This document shows, one piece after another, positions 16,901-25,589 of a stretch of 64,000 bases of DNA. Numbering within the stretch: the stretch's first letter is position 1; each line of letters starts with the position of its first letter. The notes under the pieces are model-generated. The model worked only from the letters and a program-made list of their open reading frames with translations. It made no database searches and had not been told where the DNA came from. A program made the position numbers and the translations under genes. Source of the DNA: Deltaproteobacteria bacterium (GTDB lineage Bacteria > Lernaellota > Lernaellaia > JACKCT01); contig JADLEX010000098.1 in NCBI GenBank assembly GCA_020845895.1, positions 25,549-89,548 on the forward strand, given 5' to 3'.

Positions 16901-17647
16901 CTACGCGAACCAGACCGCCGCGAGCACCGCCCCGATCACGGTATTTCCGAAATTCATGAGCGTCTCGGGGCTCTCCTTGCCGAACTGATGATAGAGCCCG
17001 CCCAGAATCGACTCGATGAAGTTCGCCATCATTGCCGCGAGCGAAACTACCACCACGGCTTTCAACCCATATTGATAATCGAAGGGATGCAGCGGCCACG
17101 CGACCAGCGCGAGCAGGATCGATGCGCCGAAGCCCAGCAGCGTGCCCTCCATGCTGATCGCGCCCTCGGTGCCGGGTTTGACGCGTTCGAGCGTGATGAG
17201 CAAGTACGCGCGCTTGCCGTAAAGCTGGCCGAGCTCGGTGCTGATGGTGTCGCCGAGCGCGGTGGCGAGCGACGCGACGAACGCGACGAACCACACCATG
17301 CGTTCGCCGGGATCGGTGACGATGGCGACCGTGGCGCACGCCGCGCCGACGAAGCAGTTGGCGAACACGTGCTTCGCCCCGCGCTGCCCGCCTTTTTTTT
17401 GCGCGACGCCCATCTTCTCTTTCGTCGCGATCTTGAATTTGCTGGCGAACGAGCCGGCGATGAAGAACGTGAAGAGGATGATAAATCCTTCGTGGCCGAG
17501 GCCGACGTAAATGAGCACGCCGACGATCCAGCCCGCGATCACACCCGACATGTCGACGAGTTTGCCTCGTTGCGAGGCCGCCGCGATGATCGTGTTGAGG
17601 ATCAGGGCGATCCAGATATTTCCCGGCAAGTCCTGAAAGTGAACCAA
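16901..17647 (-). CDS. DUF92 membrane protein, VTE6-like (prenyl-phosphate kinase candidate)
   Basis: A 248-residue protein with about six membrane segments. LATALGDTISTELGQLYGK is the conserved DUF92 signature, and KPGTEGAISMEGTLLGFGAS and ANFIESILGG are the other family blocks. The plant and cyanobacterial DUF92 member VTE6 is linked to phosphorylation of phytyl-phosphate to the diphosphate. Here the substrate could be another prenyl phosphate. The start is a TTG at 17647 with AGGAG seven bases upstream; that ribosome binding site overlaps the stop of the partner kinase gene, so the two are co-expressed. Confidence 0.8.
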   Translation of the reverse strand: MVHFQDLPGNIWIALILNTIIAAASQRGKLVDMSGVIAGWIVGVLIYVGLGHEGFIILFTFFIAGSFASKFKIATKEKMGVAQKKGGQRGAKHVFANCFVGAACATVAIVTDPGERMVWFVAFVASLATALGDTISTELGQLYGKRAYLLITLERVKPGTEGAISMEGTLLGFGASILLALVAWPLHPFDYQYGLKAVVVVSLAAMMANFIESILGGLYHQFGKESPETLMNFGNTVIGAVLAAVWFA

Positions 17648-17656
17648 CGGACGCTC

Positions 17657-18283
17657 CTAAACGACGCGCGTGAGCAGGTGCAGCAGCGCGCCGGCGAGAC
17701 CCGGCACGAGGATGTTGTCGTCGATCGGCAGGCGCAGGGTCTCGAAGACCGCGCACACGCCGTTGGCGATGGCGGCGATCATGAAAAGCTGCCCGACCGA
17801 GTACGCGGCGAACGCGCCGTCGATGGTCGCGCCCACGTCTCCGGTGGCCTGCGTGTAGGCGAGAAGACCAAAGCACGCGAGCGTGCCGACGCAAAGGAAT
17901 CCGGCGAGACCTGCCCAGCTTTTATCGCGGTTCCATGGCAACTTCTCACCACCGAAGCGCGTGCCGAAGATCGACGCCGATCCGTCGCCCAGCGCCAGGA
18001 TCGCCCACGCCCCCGCCACCACGTGCATGCGCTCGTGGAAAAGCAGGAGCAGGATGAGGATCATGATGCCGTAGGCGGCCTTGCCGATCGAAAACCCGCG
18101 CGCCAGTTCCGCCTCGCGCAGCGTGCCTTTCACGACGCGCTTGCTGACGAAAATGCCGTACACGATGGCGGTGATGGAGAGCGTGAAGACCAGCCATTTG
18201 GGGAAGATCGTGAGCGTGAAGGCGAAGCCGAGCGGCGCGATGTGCTCGACCTTGCGTTTCATCTCGCTGTAGCTCGCGGTCAT
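17657..18283 (-). CDS. VTE5/dolichol-kinase-like membrane kinase
   Basis: About 208 residues with six or seven membrane segments. The N-terminal MKRKVEHIAPL and the loop GDGSASIFGTRFGGEKLPW followed by KSWAGLAGF are the signature of the phytol kinase/dolichol kinase/CDP-diglyceride-synthase-like family. These enzymes phosphorylate a prenyl alcohol, usually with CTP. Together with the downstream DUF92 protein it would convert a prenyl alcohol to the diphosphate, a salvage route. I chose the ATG at 18283 over the TTG at 18337, which would add 18 non-membrane residues. It is divergent from ydfG. Confidence 0.8.
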   Translation of the reverse strand: MTASYSEMKRKVEHIAPLGFAFTLTIFPKWLVFTLSITAIVYGIFVSKRVVKGTLREAELARGFSIGKAAYGIMILILLLLFHERMHVVAGAWAILALGDGSASIFGTRFGGEKLPWNRDKSWAGLAGFLCVGTLACFGLLAYTQATGDVGATIDGAFAAYSVGQLFMIAAIANGVCAVFETLRLPIDDNILVPGLAGALLHLLTRVV

Positions 18284-18399
18284 GGGCGCACCCGGCAAAT
18301 GGACCACCGTTTTGGGGCCTTGATCGTGGCGTGTCAATCGCGCCCGGTTGCCATTTGCGCGGCATCGCGCGAAACGAAGGGCAACGCGGGAGAGGGATC

Positions 18400-19170
18400 A
18401 TGACGGCGGATTCGGCGTTTTCGGGAACGGTCTTCGTCACGGGGGCGACCTCGGGATTCGGCGAGGCGTGCGCGCGGCGGTTCGCGCGGGCCGGGGCACG
18501 GGTCGTCGCCTGCGGGCGGCGCGTCGACCGCCTGATCCGTCTTCAGGAGGACCTCGGCCCGCGCGCGTACGCGTTTGTGCTCGACGTGCGCGACCGCGAC
18601 GCGGTGAGCGCGGCCCTCGCGGATCTTCCGCCGGATTTCGCCGCGATCGACGTGCTCGTGAATAACGCGGGGCTCGCGCTGGGGATCTCTCCCGCGCACG
18701 AAGCCGACCTCGACGACTGGGACCAAATGGTCGACACGAACATCAAGGGCCTGATGTACGTGACGCGCGCGGTGTTGCCGGGCATGGTGGCGCGCGGGCG
18801 CGGGCATGTCATCAACATCGGCTCGATCGCCGGCTCATACCCGTATCCCGGCGGCAACGCCTACGGCGCAACCAAGGCGTTCGTGAAACAGTTTTCGCTG
18901 AACCTCAAAGCCGACCTGCTGGGCACACCGGTGCGCGTGACGGATATCGAGCCCGGGCTCGCCGAGACGGAGTTTTCGCTGGTGCGTTTCCACGGTGATG
19001 CGGCGATGGCGAAGCGCGTGTACGAGGGCACGGCGCCGCTCACGGCGGACGACATCGCCGAGGCCGCGTGGTGGGCGGCGACGCAGCCCGCGCACGTCAA
19101 CGTCAACCGCATCGAGCTGATGCCCGTGTGCCAGGCCTTCGCGCCGCTCGCGGCGCACCGCGAGAAATGA
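18400..19170 (+). CDS. ydfG: NADP-dependent short-chain dehydrogenase, YdfG-type
   Basis: A 256-residue classical SDR. It has TGATSGFG (cofactor loop), an Arg-rich end of strand two (ACGRRVDR, favouring NADP), NNAG, a catalytic Ser in NIGSIAGSYPYPG and YGATK. The C-terminal blocks DIEPGLAETEFSLVRFHGD, WWAATQPAHVN and IELMPVCQ are characteristic of YdfG, which oxidises L-allo-threonine and 3-hydroxy acids and reduces malonic semialdehyde. The start at 18400 has GGAGAGGG just upstream. The gene is monocistronic and convergent with the PATAN gene. Confidence 0.92.
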   Translation: MTADSAFSGTVFVTGATSGFGEACARRFARAGARVVACGRRVDRLIRLQEDLGPRAYAFVLDVRDRDAVSAALADLPPDFAAIDVLVNNAGLALGISPAHEADLDDWDQMVDTNIKGLMYVTRAVLPGMVARGRGHVINIGSIAGSYPYPGGNAYGATKAFVKQFSLNLKADLLGTPVRVTDIEPGLAETEFSLVRFHGDAAMAKRVYEGTAPLTADDIAEAAWWAATQPAHVNVNRIELMPVCQAFAPLAAHREK

Positions 19171-19176
19171 CGCGCG

Positions 19177-22002
19177 CTACCAAAAGATCTTGAGAATCGC
19201 CTTCTTGACCGTGTCGAGTTTGATGTCGGTCGAGAGGATGTCCTTGGTGCTCGTGGAGGATTTCGGGGGCATGGCGCCGCCGGGACGCCGCGCGCGCAGG
19301 GCCTGCAACGCCTTGAGCTGGATCTTGGCGTCGTTGTTGTTCTTGTTGTAGCGATACGCCTGCGCGAACATGATCGCGGCCTTGTCGAACTGGTCGTTGT
19401 CCTTGAGCAGCATGCCCATGAAAAAATATGCCTTGTCCGACCGGGCGTTCAGCGCGATGGCTTTTTCAAGCAGCGTTTTGGCCTGCGCAATTCGGTCCGC
19501 GCGGCCCAGATCGCCGAAGTTGTAGATCGACCAACCCAGACACGCGTGGTACTCGGCCTCTTCGGGGAAAAGCTCGACGGCCTTCGTGAAGTGCCTCTTC
19601 GCCGCATCCCAGGCAGCCTGCTTCATCGCGGCGAGGCCCATCGAAAATTCGTTCTCCGCGGCGAGAATCATCGCCACGCTGCGTTCCTTCTTCGGCGACG
19701 TCCCTTCGGAGAGCTGCTTGTCGTATTCGCGTCGTCGCTTCGCGTCGTACACGGTGCGATAGGCGTCGGTCGCGCGCTTGATGACGGCGTTCGCCTTTTC
19801 GAGCACCTCGGCGTTGAAACGGTCCTGCAGCTTGTCGGGATGAAACGACTTCACCATCCGCGTATACGCCTCGCGGATCTGCGGGTCGGCCGCGTTGTTT
19901 TCGATCCCCAGGATCTCGTAGTGCGTCGCCTTGTCGACCGACACGTAGAGTCTGAGGATCTCGTCGAGGAGCGCCCGGTCGGCCTCCGGCATCGCGGCTT
20001 CGGCTGACGCCTCGTCAATGGCCGCCGATTCGATCTCGATCGGCTCCTCGCCGGATTCGTCCTCGCGGCGAATGAACTCGGTCTCGTCCCCGAGCGACAG
20101 TTCGGACCGAGACGGCGTGTCGTCCAGAAATCCGTCGAGCGCCTTCGACAGCGCGTCCGAGATCGGCAGCGGCTCTTCGTCCGCGGCCGCGTGCGCGTCG
20201 TCCGTACCCGGCCTCGGCGTCCTCCTCGACAACTCGTCGATCGAAATCGGGCGCGCCGGCTTGCGCTCCTCGATCTCGATGTCCAGCTCGTCCTCGTCCT
20301 CGTCGAGCGAAAAGACGTCGCCTTTCGCGCCGACCGTCGCGGGCGCGGGTTTCGCTGCCGGTTCCTCGTCCTCGTCGTCCAGAATGTCGAGGTCGAGCTC
20401 TTCGTCATCCGCGAACGGCGTTTCTTCGGAGAGCAATTTCGAGATTTCGCCCTCGGGCTCGAACTCGAAGCTCGGCGCGGGGGGCGGTTCCAGCATGTCG
20501 GCCAGATCCAGCGTCGCCTCGGCCGTGTCGGGCCCCGCGAAAACGGGTCCGAGATCCGCGGCGATCGCCTGTTCGACCAGCCGTTCGAAGCTGACCTCGG
20601 TCTCGGGAAGTTGCGGTGCGGCCTCGTCGCCCGTCTGCGCGGGGTCGAATTTGTCGAAAAGTTCGAGGATGAGCAGCACGTAGAAGACCTGAAAGGTCTT
20701 GTCGGGCCCGAATCGGCTCTCGCGGACCGCTTCGGAAACGGTGCGCGTGCCGTCCACCAGATCGTACAGGGCGCGCACCTCCGCCGGAAAACGAAGGTCA
20801 TCGTAATCCACGGGCGGCGCGGCGCGTCGGCGCAACACGAAATCCTTGAGTTCGTTGAAGATTTCGCGGATGTCGGCGGGGTCATAATGACGAAGCACGC
20901 CCTGAAGGATGAGCAGCGGCGGCCACATATCGAACGTCGTGATCCGGGCGTCGTTGATCGGACGCTCGACGACGAGGTACTGGCCCGAATGCCAGCCGAA
21001 CAGGCCCAGCATCTTCTCCCACGCCTGCATGCGCAGCGATTGATAGAGCTGCGTCGGCGTGAGCGCCCCCGCCGCGACGAGCGCATCGCCCTGACGCACC
21101 CCGCTCTCGTCCATGGCGCGCAGGGTACGCACGAGCATGGACTCGTCGATGACGCCGCGCGCGAGCAGGAGTTGTCCGAGCGTCTCGGAGCGTACCTCGC
21201 CGGTCACCGAGATCGGGCAGCCGTCGCGCAGGTACACGGTCTTCGCCACGCGGCGGTTGGAGACGATTAGCAAGCCGGTGATCTTGGCAAAAAAGCACGC
21301 CGCGAGAATTTCCGGCACGCTGGCGTCGTCGAGCGAGCCGCGCGGCTCGATCATCAGATCGTCGATCCGGCGTGGGCCGACCGGTGTCGGAGTCCGCAGG
21401 GTGGGAGTCGCGGCGCGCGCAGGTGTCGCGGCGTGCAACGACCCGCGCTCGCGCTCGATGCGCTCCGTCTCGAAAACCTCGATCTCCTCGGCGGCGAGGT
21501 CGGCCGCGGCGAGCGCGGCGTCGATCGGGTCGAAGTCGTCCTCGGCGGCGGACGCCGCGAAGGGGTTGACCGCCGGCCTGGTCTTCCCGGCGGGCCGATC
21601 CGATTCCTCCGGCTCCGCCTCGAGGCGCGAATACGCCTCGATCTGTTCCGCGAGGGCCTCGGTGAGTTGCTCCGGCGTAAACGGCTCTTCGAGAAACGCG
21701 TCGACCTTCCACCGCTTCATCGCGATGCGGTCGAGACTCATGTTCTTGAAAAGCGAACTGGTCAAGATGATGGGAACGCGCCGCCCGACGGGCGTGTCCT
21801 TGATCTGAAGCGCGAATTCCGATCCCGCCACGCGCGGGAGCGTCATCGTCACCACGATCGCGTCGGGACGCCCGCGTTCGACCGCCCGGCGGCCCGTTTC
21901 GGCGTCCTCGACGGCGATCGTTTCGTAACCCGCTTCGCCCAGAATCTGGGCCAGCCACGATCGCTTGACCTTGTGGTGATCGACGATCAGGACCTTATGC
22001 AA
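19177..22002 (-). CDS. pseudo-receiver, PATAN (DUF4388), DnaJ and TPR protein
   Basis: About 941 residues. The receiver-like domain (1-120) has Thr in place of the phospho-Asp (IVVTMTLP) and Glu in place of the switch Lys (FLEEPF). An acidic linker leads to a PATAN/DUF4388 domain (about 220-390: RGSLDDASVPEILAACFFAK, ETLGQLLLARGVI). A second acidic linker of about 200 residues follows. The J-domain (about 690-760) has an intact HPD in SFHPDKL, and TPR helices (about 775-890) end the protein. This is the only one of four paralogues in the window with intact HPD. I chose TTG 22002 with GGGGAG ten bases upstream; GTG 22056 is possible. It is likely a cytoplasmic scaffold recruiting Hsp70. The role is inferred. 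Confidence 0.85.
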   Translation of the reverse strand: MHKVLIVDHHKVKRSWLAQILGEAGYETIAVEDAETGRRAVERGRPDAIVVTMTLPRVAGSEFALQIKDTPVGRRVPIILTSSLFKNMSLDRIAMKRWKVDAFLEEPFTPEQLTEALAEQIEAYSRLEAEPEESDRPAGKTRPAVNPFAASAAEDDFDPIDAALAAADLAAEEIEVFETERIERERGSLHAATPARAATPTLRTPTPVGPRRIDDLMIEPRGSLDDASVPEILAACFFAKITGLLIVSNRRVAKTVYLRDGCPISVTGEVRSETLGQLLLARGVIDESMLVRTLRAMDESGVRQGDALVAAGALTPTQLYQSLRMQAWEKMLGLFGWHSGQYLVVERPINDARITTFDMWPPLLILQGVLRHYDPADIREIFNELKDFVLRRRAAPPVDYDDLRFPAEVRALYDLVDGTRTVSEAVRESRFGPDKTFQVFYVLLILELFDKFDPAQTGDEAAPQLPETEVSFERLVEQAIAADLGPVFAGPDTAEATLDLADMLEPPPAPSFEFEPEGEISKLLSEETPFADDEELDLDILDDEDEEPAAKPAPATVGAKGDVFSLDEDEDELDIEIEERKPARPISIDELSRRTPRPGTDDAHAAADEEPLPISDALSKALDGFLDDTPSRSELSLGDETEFIRREDESGEEPIEIESAAIDEASAEAAMPEADRALLDEILRLYVSVDKATHYEILGIENNAADPQIREAYTRMVKSFHPDKLQDRFNAEVLEKANAVIKRATDAYRTVYDAKRRREYDKQLSEGTSPKKERSVAMILAAENEFSMGLAAMKQAAWDAAKRHFTKAVELFPEEAEYHACLGWSIYNFGDLGRADRIAQAKTLLEKAIALNARSDKAYFFMGMLLKDNDQFDKAAIMFAQAYRYNKNNNDAKIQLKALQALRARRPGGAMPPKSSTSTKDILSTDIKLDTVKKAILKIFW

Positions 22003-22168
22003 AATAACCCGTCTCCCCGGCCCGTCGCGGCTCCTTCGCCCGGCGGCGCGCGTCACCGTAGCAATCGCCCGCGCGTCCTGTCAACGCGAATGCGACATGC
22101 GATTGCGCCCGCGCGAGCGCTCTCCGCTTTTCCATGGCCGTTTTTCATTCCCGTTGCGATTTCAATAC

Positions 22169-22196
22169 AAAAAAAGTGGAGGGCCGTCTGGCCTCG
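22169..22196 (-). terminator. rho-independent terminator after the FecR-like gene
   Basis: Read on the minus strand, GAGGCC and GGCCCTC form a six-pair stem with one bulge and a four-base loop, followed by CACTTTTTTT. It lies 54 bases after the FecR-like stop and separates it from the downstream PATAN gene. Confidence 0.55.
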
Positions 22197-22249
22197 ACCC
22201 GGCTGGAGGGTGACCGTACGCTGCGTTCCCGGTCCCGTCAGTCGCCGTT

Positions 22250-22867
22250 TCAGCGGTTGGCGATCTCCGTGATCGAGACAACCTCCGCTGTCGGAGCGAC
22301 CCGAAGATTCCGCGAGCCGAACCAGGCGGTTTCACCGGCACGCAGAACCTTCGGGCTCGTTCCGGACTCGTTTCGATGCCGAATGCGAACCGCGCCTTCG
22401 CGCACGGTCACGCGTGTGCCCTGGGCAAATTCCTCGATCTCCACGCGCGCTTCCGTGGAGGCCATTTCCGCGAACAGCGTATAGGCGGTCAGCCCCGGTC
22501 GCGAACTGTTTTCGTGAAACGTCAGCTCGTACCGCCCGATGTAGAGCTGAATGTCGTTGGTCCACGGCTGCAAAACGCCGCCGACGAGCGTGCACAGGAT
22601 CTCGAATTCGCCGTCGCCCATCACGGCCAGGTCGGCCTGCGGCATTTCGATCTGCGCATCGCCCGAACGCACCCGCACCCGGTCGCCGGCGCCGAGCACG
22701 AGGCCGTTGCGAGCGGGCTTCCACAGGTAATCGCCCACCGGACGCACGATGGTCTGCCCTGTCGCCGTCGCAATCGCCATGCGATCGTCGTCCTGCGCGG
22801 ATGCGAACGTCGGTGAGGCGATCAGGGCGGCGAGGGCCAGGGAAACGGCGAGATGGGAGTATTTCAC
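22250..22867 (-). CDS. secreted FecR-like protein
   Basis: A 205-residue protein. Signal peptide YSHLAVSLALAALIASPTFASA is followed by a FecR-type beta domain: a region like ATGQTIVRPVGDYLWKPA, then GAGDRVRVRSGDAQIEM and GTRVTVREGAVRI. FecR-like domains in exported proteins without a membrane anchor usually serve as periplasmic or surface modules rather than anti-sigma factors; no sigma gene is adjacent. The start is a GTG at 22867, decided by GGAGGAA six bases upstream. A terminator hairpin follows. Confidence 0.8.
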   Translation of the reverse strand: MKYSHLAVSLALAALIASPTFASAQDDDRMAIATATGQTIVRPVGDYLWKPARNGLVLGAGDRVRVRSGDAQIEMPQADLAVMGDGEFEILCTLVGGVLQPWTNDIQLYIGRYELTFHENSSRPGLTAYTLFAEMASTEARVEIEEFAQGTRVTVREGAVRIRHRNESGTSPKVLRAGETAWFGSRNLRVAPTAEVVSITEIANR

Positions 22868-23061
22868 AGCGCGTTCCTCCGTGAACCGCAGTGGACGAAA
22901 ATGCGTCCAAGCGGTGTAGAGCAACGCGCGTGCCGCCGTTGCGAACGGTGAATTTATCCCATGAAATCAATAGGTTGTCGCGTTCATCCGCCCACGGAAA
23001 AACGGACGTTCGATGTCGAGAGGTAACACGGTCGGTGGATTCGTAATCCGCGCAAAATAGC

Positions 23062-23084
23062 AAAGCCCCGCGCGAACGCGGGGC
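23062..23084 (-). terminator. terminator of the 108-aa gene
   Basis: GCCCCGCG (23065-23072), loop CGAA, CGCGGGGC (23077-23084): a perfect eight-pair stem. On the minus strand it is followed by TTTGCTATTTT. It lies 35 bases after the stop of the gene at 23119-23445. Confidence 0.7.
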
Positions 23085-23118
23085 CCTCGTGTTTGGTCGG
23101 CTTCGCTCTTGCGAGGGG

Positions 23119-23445
23119 TCAGACGGCCTTGGCCTGCTGCTTCAGCAGCCCCTCGAAATAGGATTTCACCGTGATCGGCAGGATCGTGGTGCGCTGGTAG
23201 CGAATCGGCTCGTTCAGGATGCGCAGTTCGAACTCGCTCGGGTTCGGTCCCTCGGCGAGGATCACCTTGTGCTGCCGGCGCTCGTCGGTGATCTCCTTCT
23301 TGAGCGACATGCAGGTGCGGTAGTACGCAAAGAGCTTGCGTCCGAAGGGCGTGTCGAAGCGGTCGAAGCAACGATTGCGGCTGACGCGCTCGCTTTCGTT
23401 GAGATCGAGCAGCTTCTTGAGTTCCTTGTGCAGCTTCTTGTCCAT
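23119..23445 (-). CDS. small basic helical protein, unknown
   Basis: A 108-residue soluble protein, rich in Lys and Arg. The N-terminal third is helical (MDKKLHKELKKLLDLNESE), and the C-terminal half contains FELRILNEP and TILPITVKSYFEGLL. No family is recognised. GAGGG lies upstream of the ATG, and a perfect hairpin terminator follows, so this appears to be a genuine monocistronic gene. It is divergent from rplS across a 403-base gap. Confidence 0.7.
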   Translation of the reverse strand: MDKKLHKELKKLLDLNESERVSRNRCFDRFDTPFGRKLFAYYRTCMSLKKEITDERRQHKVILAEGPNPSEFELRILNEPIRYQRTTILPITVKSYFEGLLKQQAKAV

Positions 23446-23787
23446 GGATTTGCCCTCAATCGGAGGAGATATGAAAATCGGCCTCTCGGCCGAATACCGG
23501 ACTCCGTCGTTGGATTCGCCACGTTTTTTGAATCGCCGGCGACCGACACGTCGCTGCGAAAAAGCGCAGGGATTTTAACGCGCGGCGTCATGGTCGTCAA
23601 GCCGTCACCCGACAAACCGCGCAAATCCACAAATCCCGCGTCTGGCTCAAATCGCCTGCCAAGCAAAATCGATTGTACGCCCCGACTGACCGGCGGTCAA
23701 GAAAAAATGAAGGGCCGTTCAAATCGCTCGCGATCCGGGGTCGGCGCAAACGGCCTCCACGCGCCGATGCGATTCGGCAACCCGCGA

Positions 23788-23816
23788 TTGACACCCGAAA
23801 ACCTTTCGGATATAGA
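23788..23816 (+). promoter_or_regulatory. rplS promoter
   Basis: TTGACA (23788-23793), 17-base spacer, TATAGA (23811-23816). The expected transcription start is about 25 bases before the rplS ATG, after a GAGGGGGAGG ribosome binding site. The rest of the gap 23446-23848 shows only a small six-pair hairpin (TCGGCC/GGCCGA, 23478-23493) in the leader of the divergent gene. Confidence 0.8.
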
Positions 23817-23848
23817 CACCTGCCCTTCGGGAGGGGGAGGAATTCGCC

Positions 23849-24196
23849 ATGAACGTCATCGAGCATTTCGAGCGGTCGCAGCCCCGCACCGCGCATCCCA
23901 AATTCGGCCCGGGCGACACCGTCCGCGTTCACGTGAAGATCACCGAAGGCGACAAGACGCGCGTTCAGGTCTACGAGGGCGTGTGCATCGGCATCCGCAA
24001 CAACGGCGTCCGCGGCTCCTTCGTCGTGCGCAAGATCAGTTACGGCACCGGCGTCGAGCGCGTGTTCCCCTTCAATTCTCCCGCGGTGGAAAAGGTCGAG
24101 GTCGTTCGCGAGGGCCGCGTGCGTCGCGCCAAGCTGTACTACCTGCGCGAACTCACCGGCAAGGCCGCCCGCATCCGCGAGAAGAAACGCTACTAG
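23849..24196 (+). CDS. rplS: 50S ribosomal protein L19
   Basis: A 115-residue protein of normal L19 length. [51 protein letters not shown] and [18 protein letters not shown] are the family blocks. L19 sits at the 30S-50S interface. In most bacteria it follows rpsP-rimM-trmD; here it has its own promoter and terminator and none of those genes lies in the window. Confidence 0.98.
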   Translation: MNVIEHFERSQPRTAHPKFGPGDTVRVHVKITEGDKTRVQVYEGVCIGIRNNGVRGSFVVRKISYGTGVERVFPFNSPAVEKVEVVREGRVRRAKLYYLRELTGKAARIREKKRY

Positions 24197-24224
24197 CCTC
24201 GCCCCCGCATCGGAAGTCCAAATC

Positions 24225-24248
24225 AAAAGGCCCGTTTCCGGGCCTTTT
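24225..24248. terminator. bidirectional terminator between rplS and the BCCP gene
   Basis: AAAAGGCCCG (24225-24234), loop TTTC, CGGGCCTTTT (24239-24248): a perfect ten-pair stem with A-run and T-run flanks, so it works on both strands for the two convergent genes. Confidence 0.9.
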
Positions 24249-24274
24249 GTCGTTCGGGCGTCGCGCGCCCGGTC

Positions 24275-24493
24275 TCAGCATTCCTCGATCGTGACGAGCA
24301 GCTCGTCGGTGCCGATCTGCCGGCCCTCGGCGACGTGGATCTTCTTCACCACGCCGTCGCACGGTGCTTCGACGGGGATCTCCATCTTCATCGACTCGAG
24401 GATCATCAGCTCGTCTTCCTCGCTCACCGTCTGCCCTTCGGTGACGACGATCTTCCACACACTGCCGGTGACCTCGCTCTTCACTTCCGCCAT
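24275..24493 (-). CDS. small biotin carboxyl carrier protein
   Basis: A 72-residue single biotinyl domain. ESMKMEIPVEAPCDGVV contains the biotinylation Lys in MKM (about residue 36), and the flanking strands (GSVWKIVVTEGQTV, GRQIGTDELLVTI) complete the barrel. It has no N-terminal linker, unlike AccB, so it fits the free carrier subunit of a pyruvate, propionyl-CoA or methylcrotonyl-CoA type carboxylase. No carboxylase or transferase gene is next to it. It precedes nothing on the minus strand and ends at the shared terminator. Confidence 0.9.
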   Translation of the reverse strand: MAEVKSEVTGSVWKIVVTEGQTVSEEDELMILESMKMEIPVEAPCDGVVKKIHVAEGRQIGTDELLVTIEEC

Positions 24494-24572
24494 GCCCCGC
24501 CCCTTCGTCGTCTGATCGTGATGTCGCCCGGCGTGTTGGTGCGGCGGGCGCGTTCACACTGGAAACAAGCCG

Positions 24573-25436
24573 TCACTTCGTCAAGCCCAGAACCTTGCGC
24601 GCCTCGGCGCCCTGCACGACTTTTCGGCCCACGTCGCGCACCATGCGCGCGGCCTTGCCGACGAGATCGCCGTTCGACGTCGCCATCACGCCCGGCTCCG
24701 TGTACAAGTGGTCTTCGAGCCCGCAGCGGATGTTGCCGCCGATCGATAACGCGCCAGCGATGAGCCGCCACTGCTCGTGGCTGATGCCGATGACCTCCCA
24801 CACCGATCCCGGCGGGGCGATGCGCGCCATGTTCGACAGCGACTCGATCGACGTGTCGATGCCGCCGACGACGCCCATGATGAACGAGAACTGATACGGC
24901 GGACGCAGCACGCCCTGGTCGATGAGCGGCCACACGGTGTTGACGTGCCCCGTGTCGAAGCACTCCATCTCGGGCTGCACGCCGTTTTCGAGCATGCTCG
25001 TGAGCAGGTATGTGATCTCGGCGATCGGATTGATGAACTGGAATTCGAATACGAATTCGCGGCGTTTTTCACTGTACTTGGCGTAGTTCATCGTGCCCAT
25101 GTTGAGCGCGGCGATGTCGGGCTTGCACAGCGTGACCGGGGCGATTTTCTCTTCCTTCGTGATCGTGATCGCGCCGGTCGAGAAGTTCAGAATGATCTCG
25201 GGGACCTCGGCGCGGATCGCGGTCGCGATCTCCTGATAGCGCTCGGGGCGATAGCTCGGGCTGCCGTCGTCCTCGCGGGCGTGGATGTGCAGCACGGCCG
25301 CGCCGGCGTCAAAGGCGCGCCGGGCCTCGGCCGCGTATTCGGACACGGTGTACGGAATGGCCGGGCACTGGGCGCGGTTGGCGATCACGCCGCTCATGGC
25401 ACAGGTGATGACGACTTCGTCTCGAATGGCGGGCAC
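24573..25436 (-). CDS. BKACE family beta-keto acid cleavage enzyme (DUF849)
   Basis: A 287-residue TIM-barrel protein. VVITCAMSGVIANR at the start, AGAAVLHIHARE with Zn-binding His 50 and 52, EIILNFSTGA, and PEMECFDTGHV are the family motifs. BKACE enzymes condense a beta-keto acid with acetyl-CoA to give acetoacetate and a CoA ester, as in lysine fermentation (Kce). The beta-keto substrate cannot be read here; no lysine-degradation gene is nearby. The start is a GTG at 25436 with AGGAG seven bases before it. It lies 79 bases upstream of the BCCP gene on the same strand. Confidence 0.9.
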   Translation of the reverse strand: MPAIRDEVVITCAMSGVIANRAQCPAIPYTVSEYAAEARRAFDAGAAVLHIHAREDDGSPSYRPERYQEIATAIRAEVPEIILNFSTGAITITKEEKIAPVTLCKPDIAALNMGTMNYAKYSEKRREFVFEFQFINPIAEITYLLTSMLENGVQPEMECFDTGHVNTVWPLIDQGVLRPPYQFSFIMGVVGGIDTSIESLSNMARIAPPGSVWEVIGISHEQWRLIAGALSIGGNIRCGLEDHLYTEPGVMATSNGDLVGKAARMVRDVGRKVVQGAEARKVLGLTK

Positions 25437-25589
25437 GGCGGGCTCCTGGTCGTTTGTCTCTGAAAGGAAGTCACAAAGCCGCTGAAACGTCGGCTCGGGC
25501 CATCATGCGGGTTGCCGATTCGCCGTCAAGACGCGATCGGCCGTGTTCCACCCCGCCGGGCGGCGAACCGCCCGGCGGAGATTTCGAGA

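Noticed and set aside
22008..22056. Longer start of the 941-aa PATAN gene at GTG 22056
   Set aside because: No ribosome binding site; the added residues are basic and precede the receiver's first strand. The TTG at 22002 has GGGGAG upstream.
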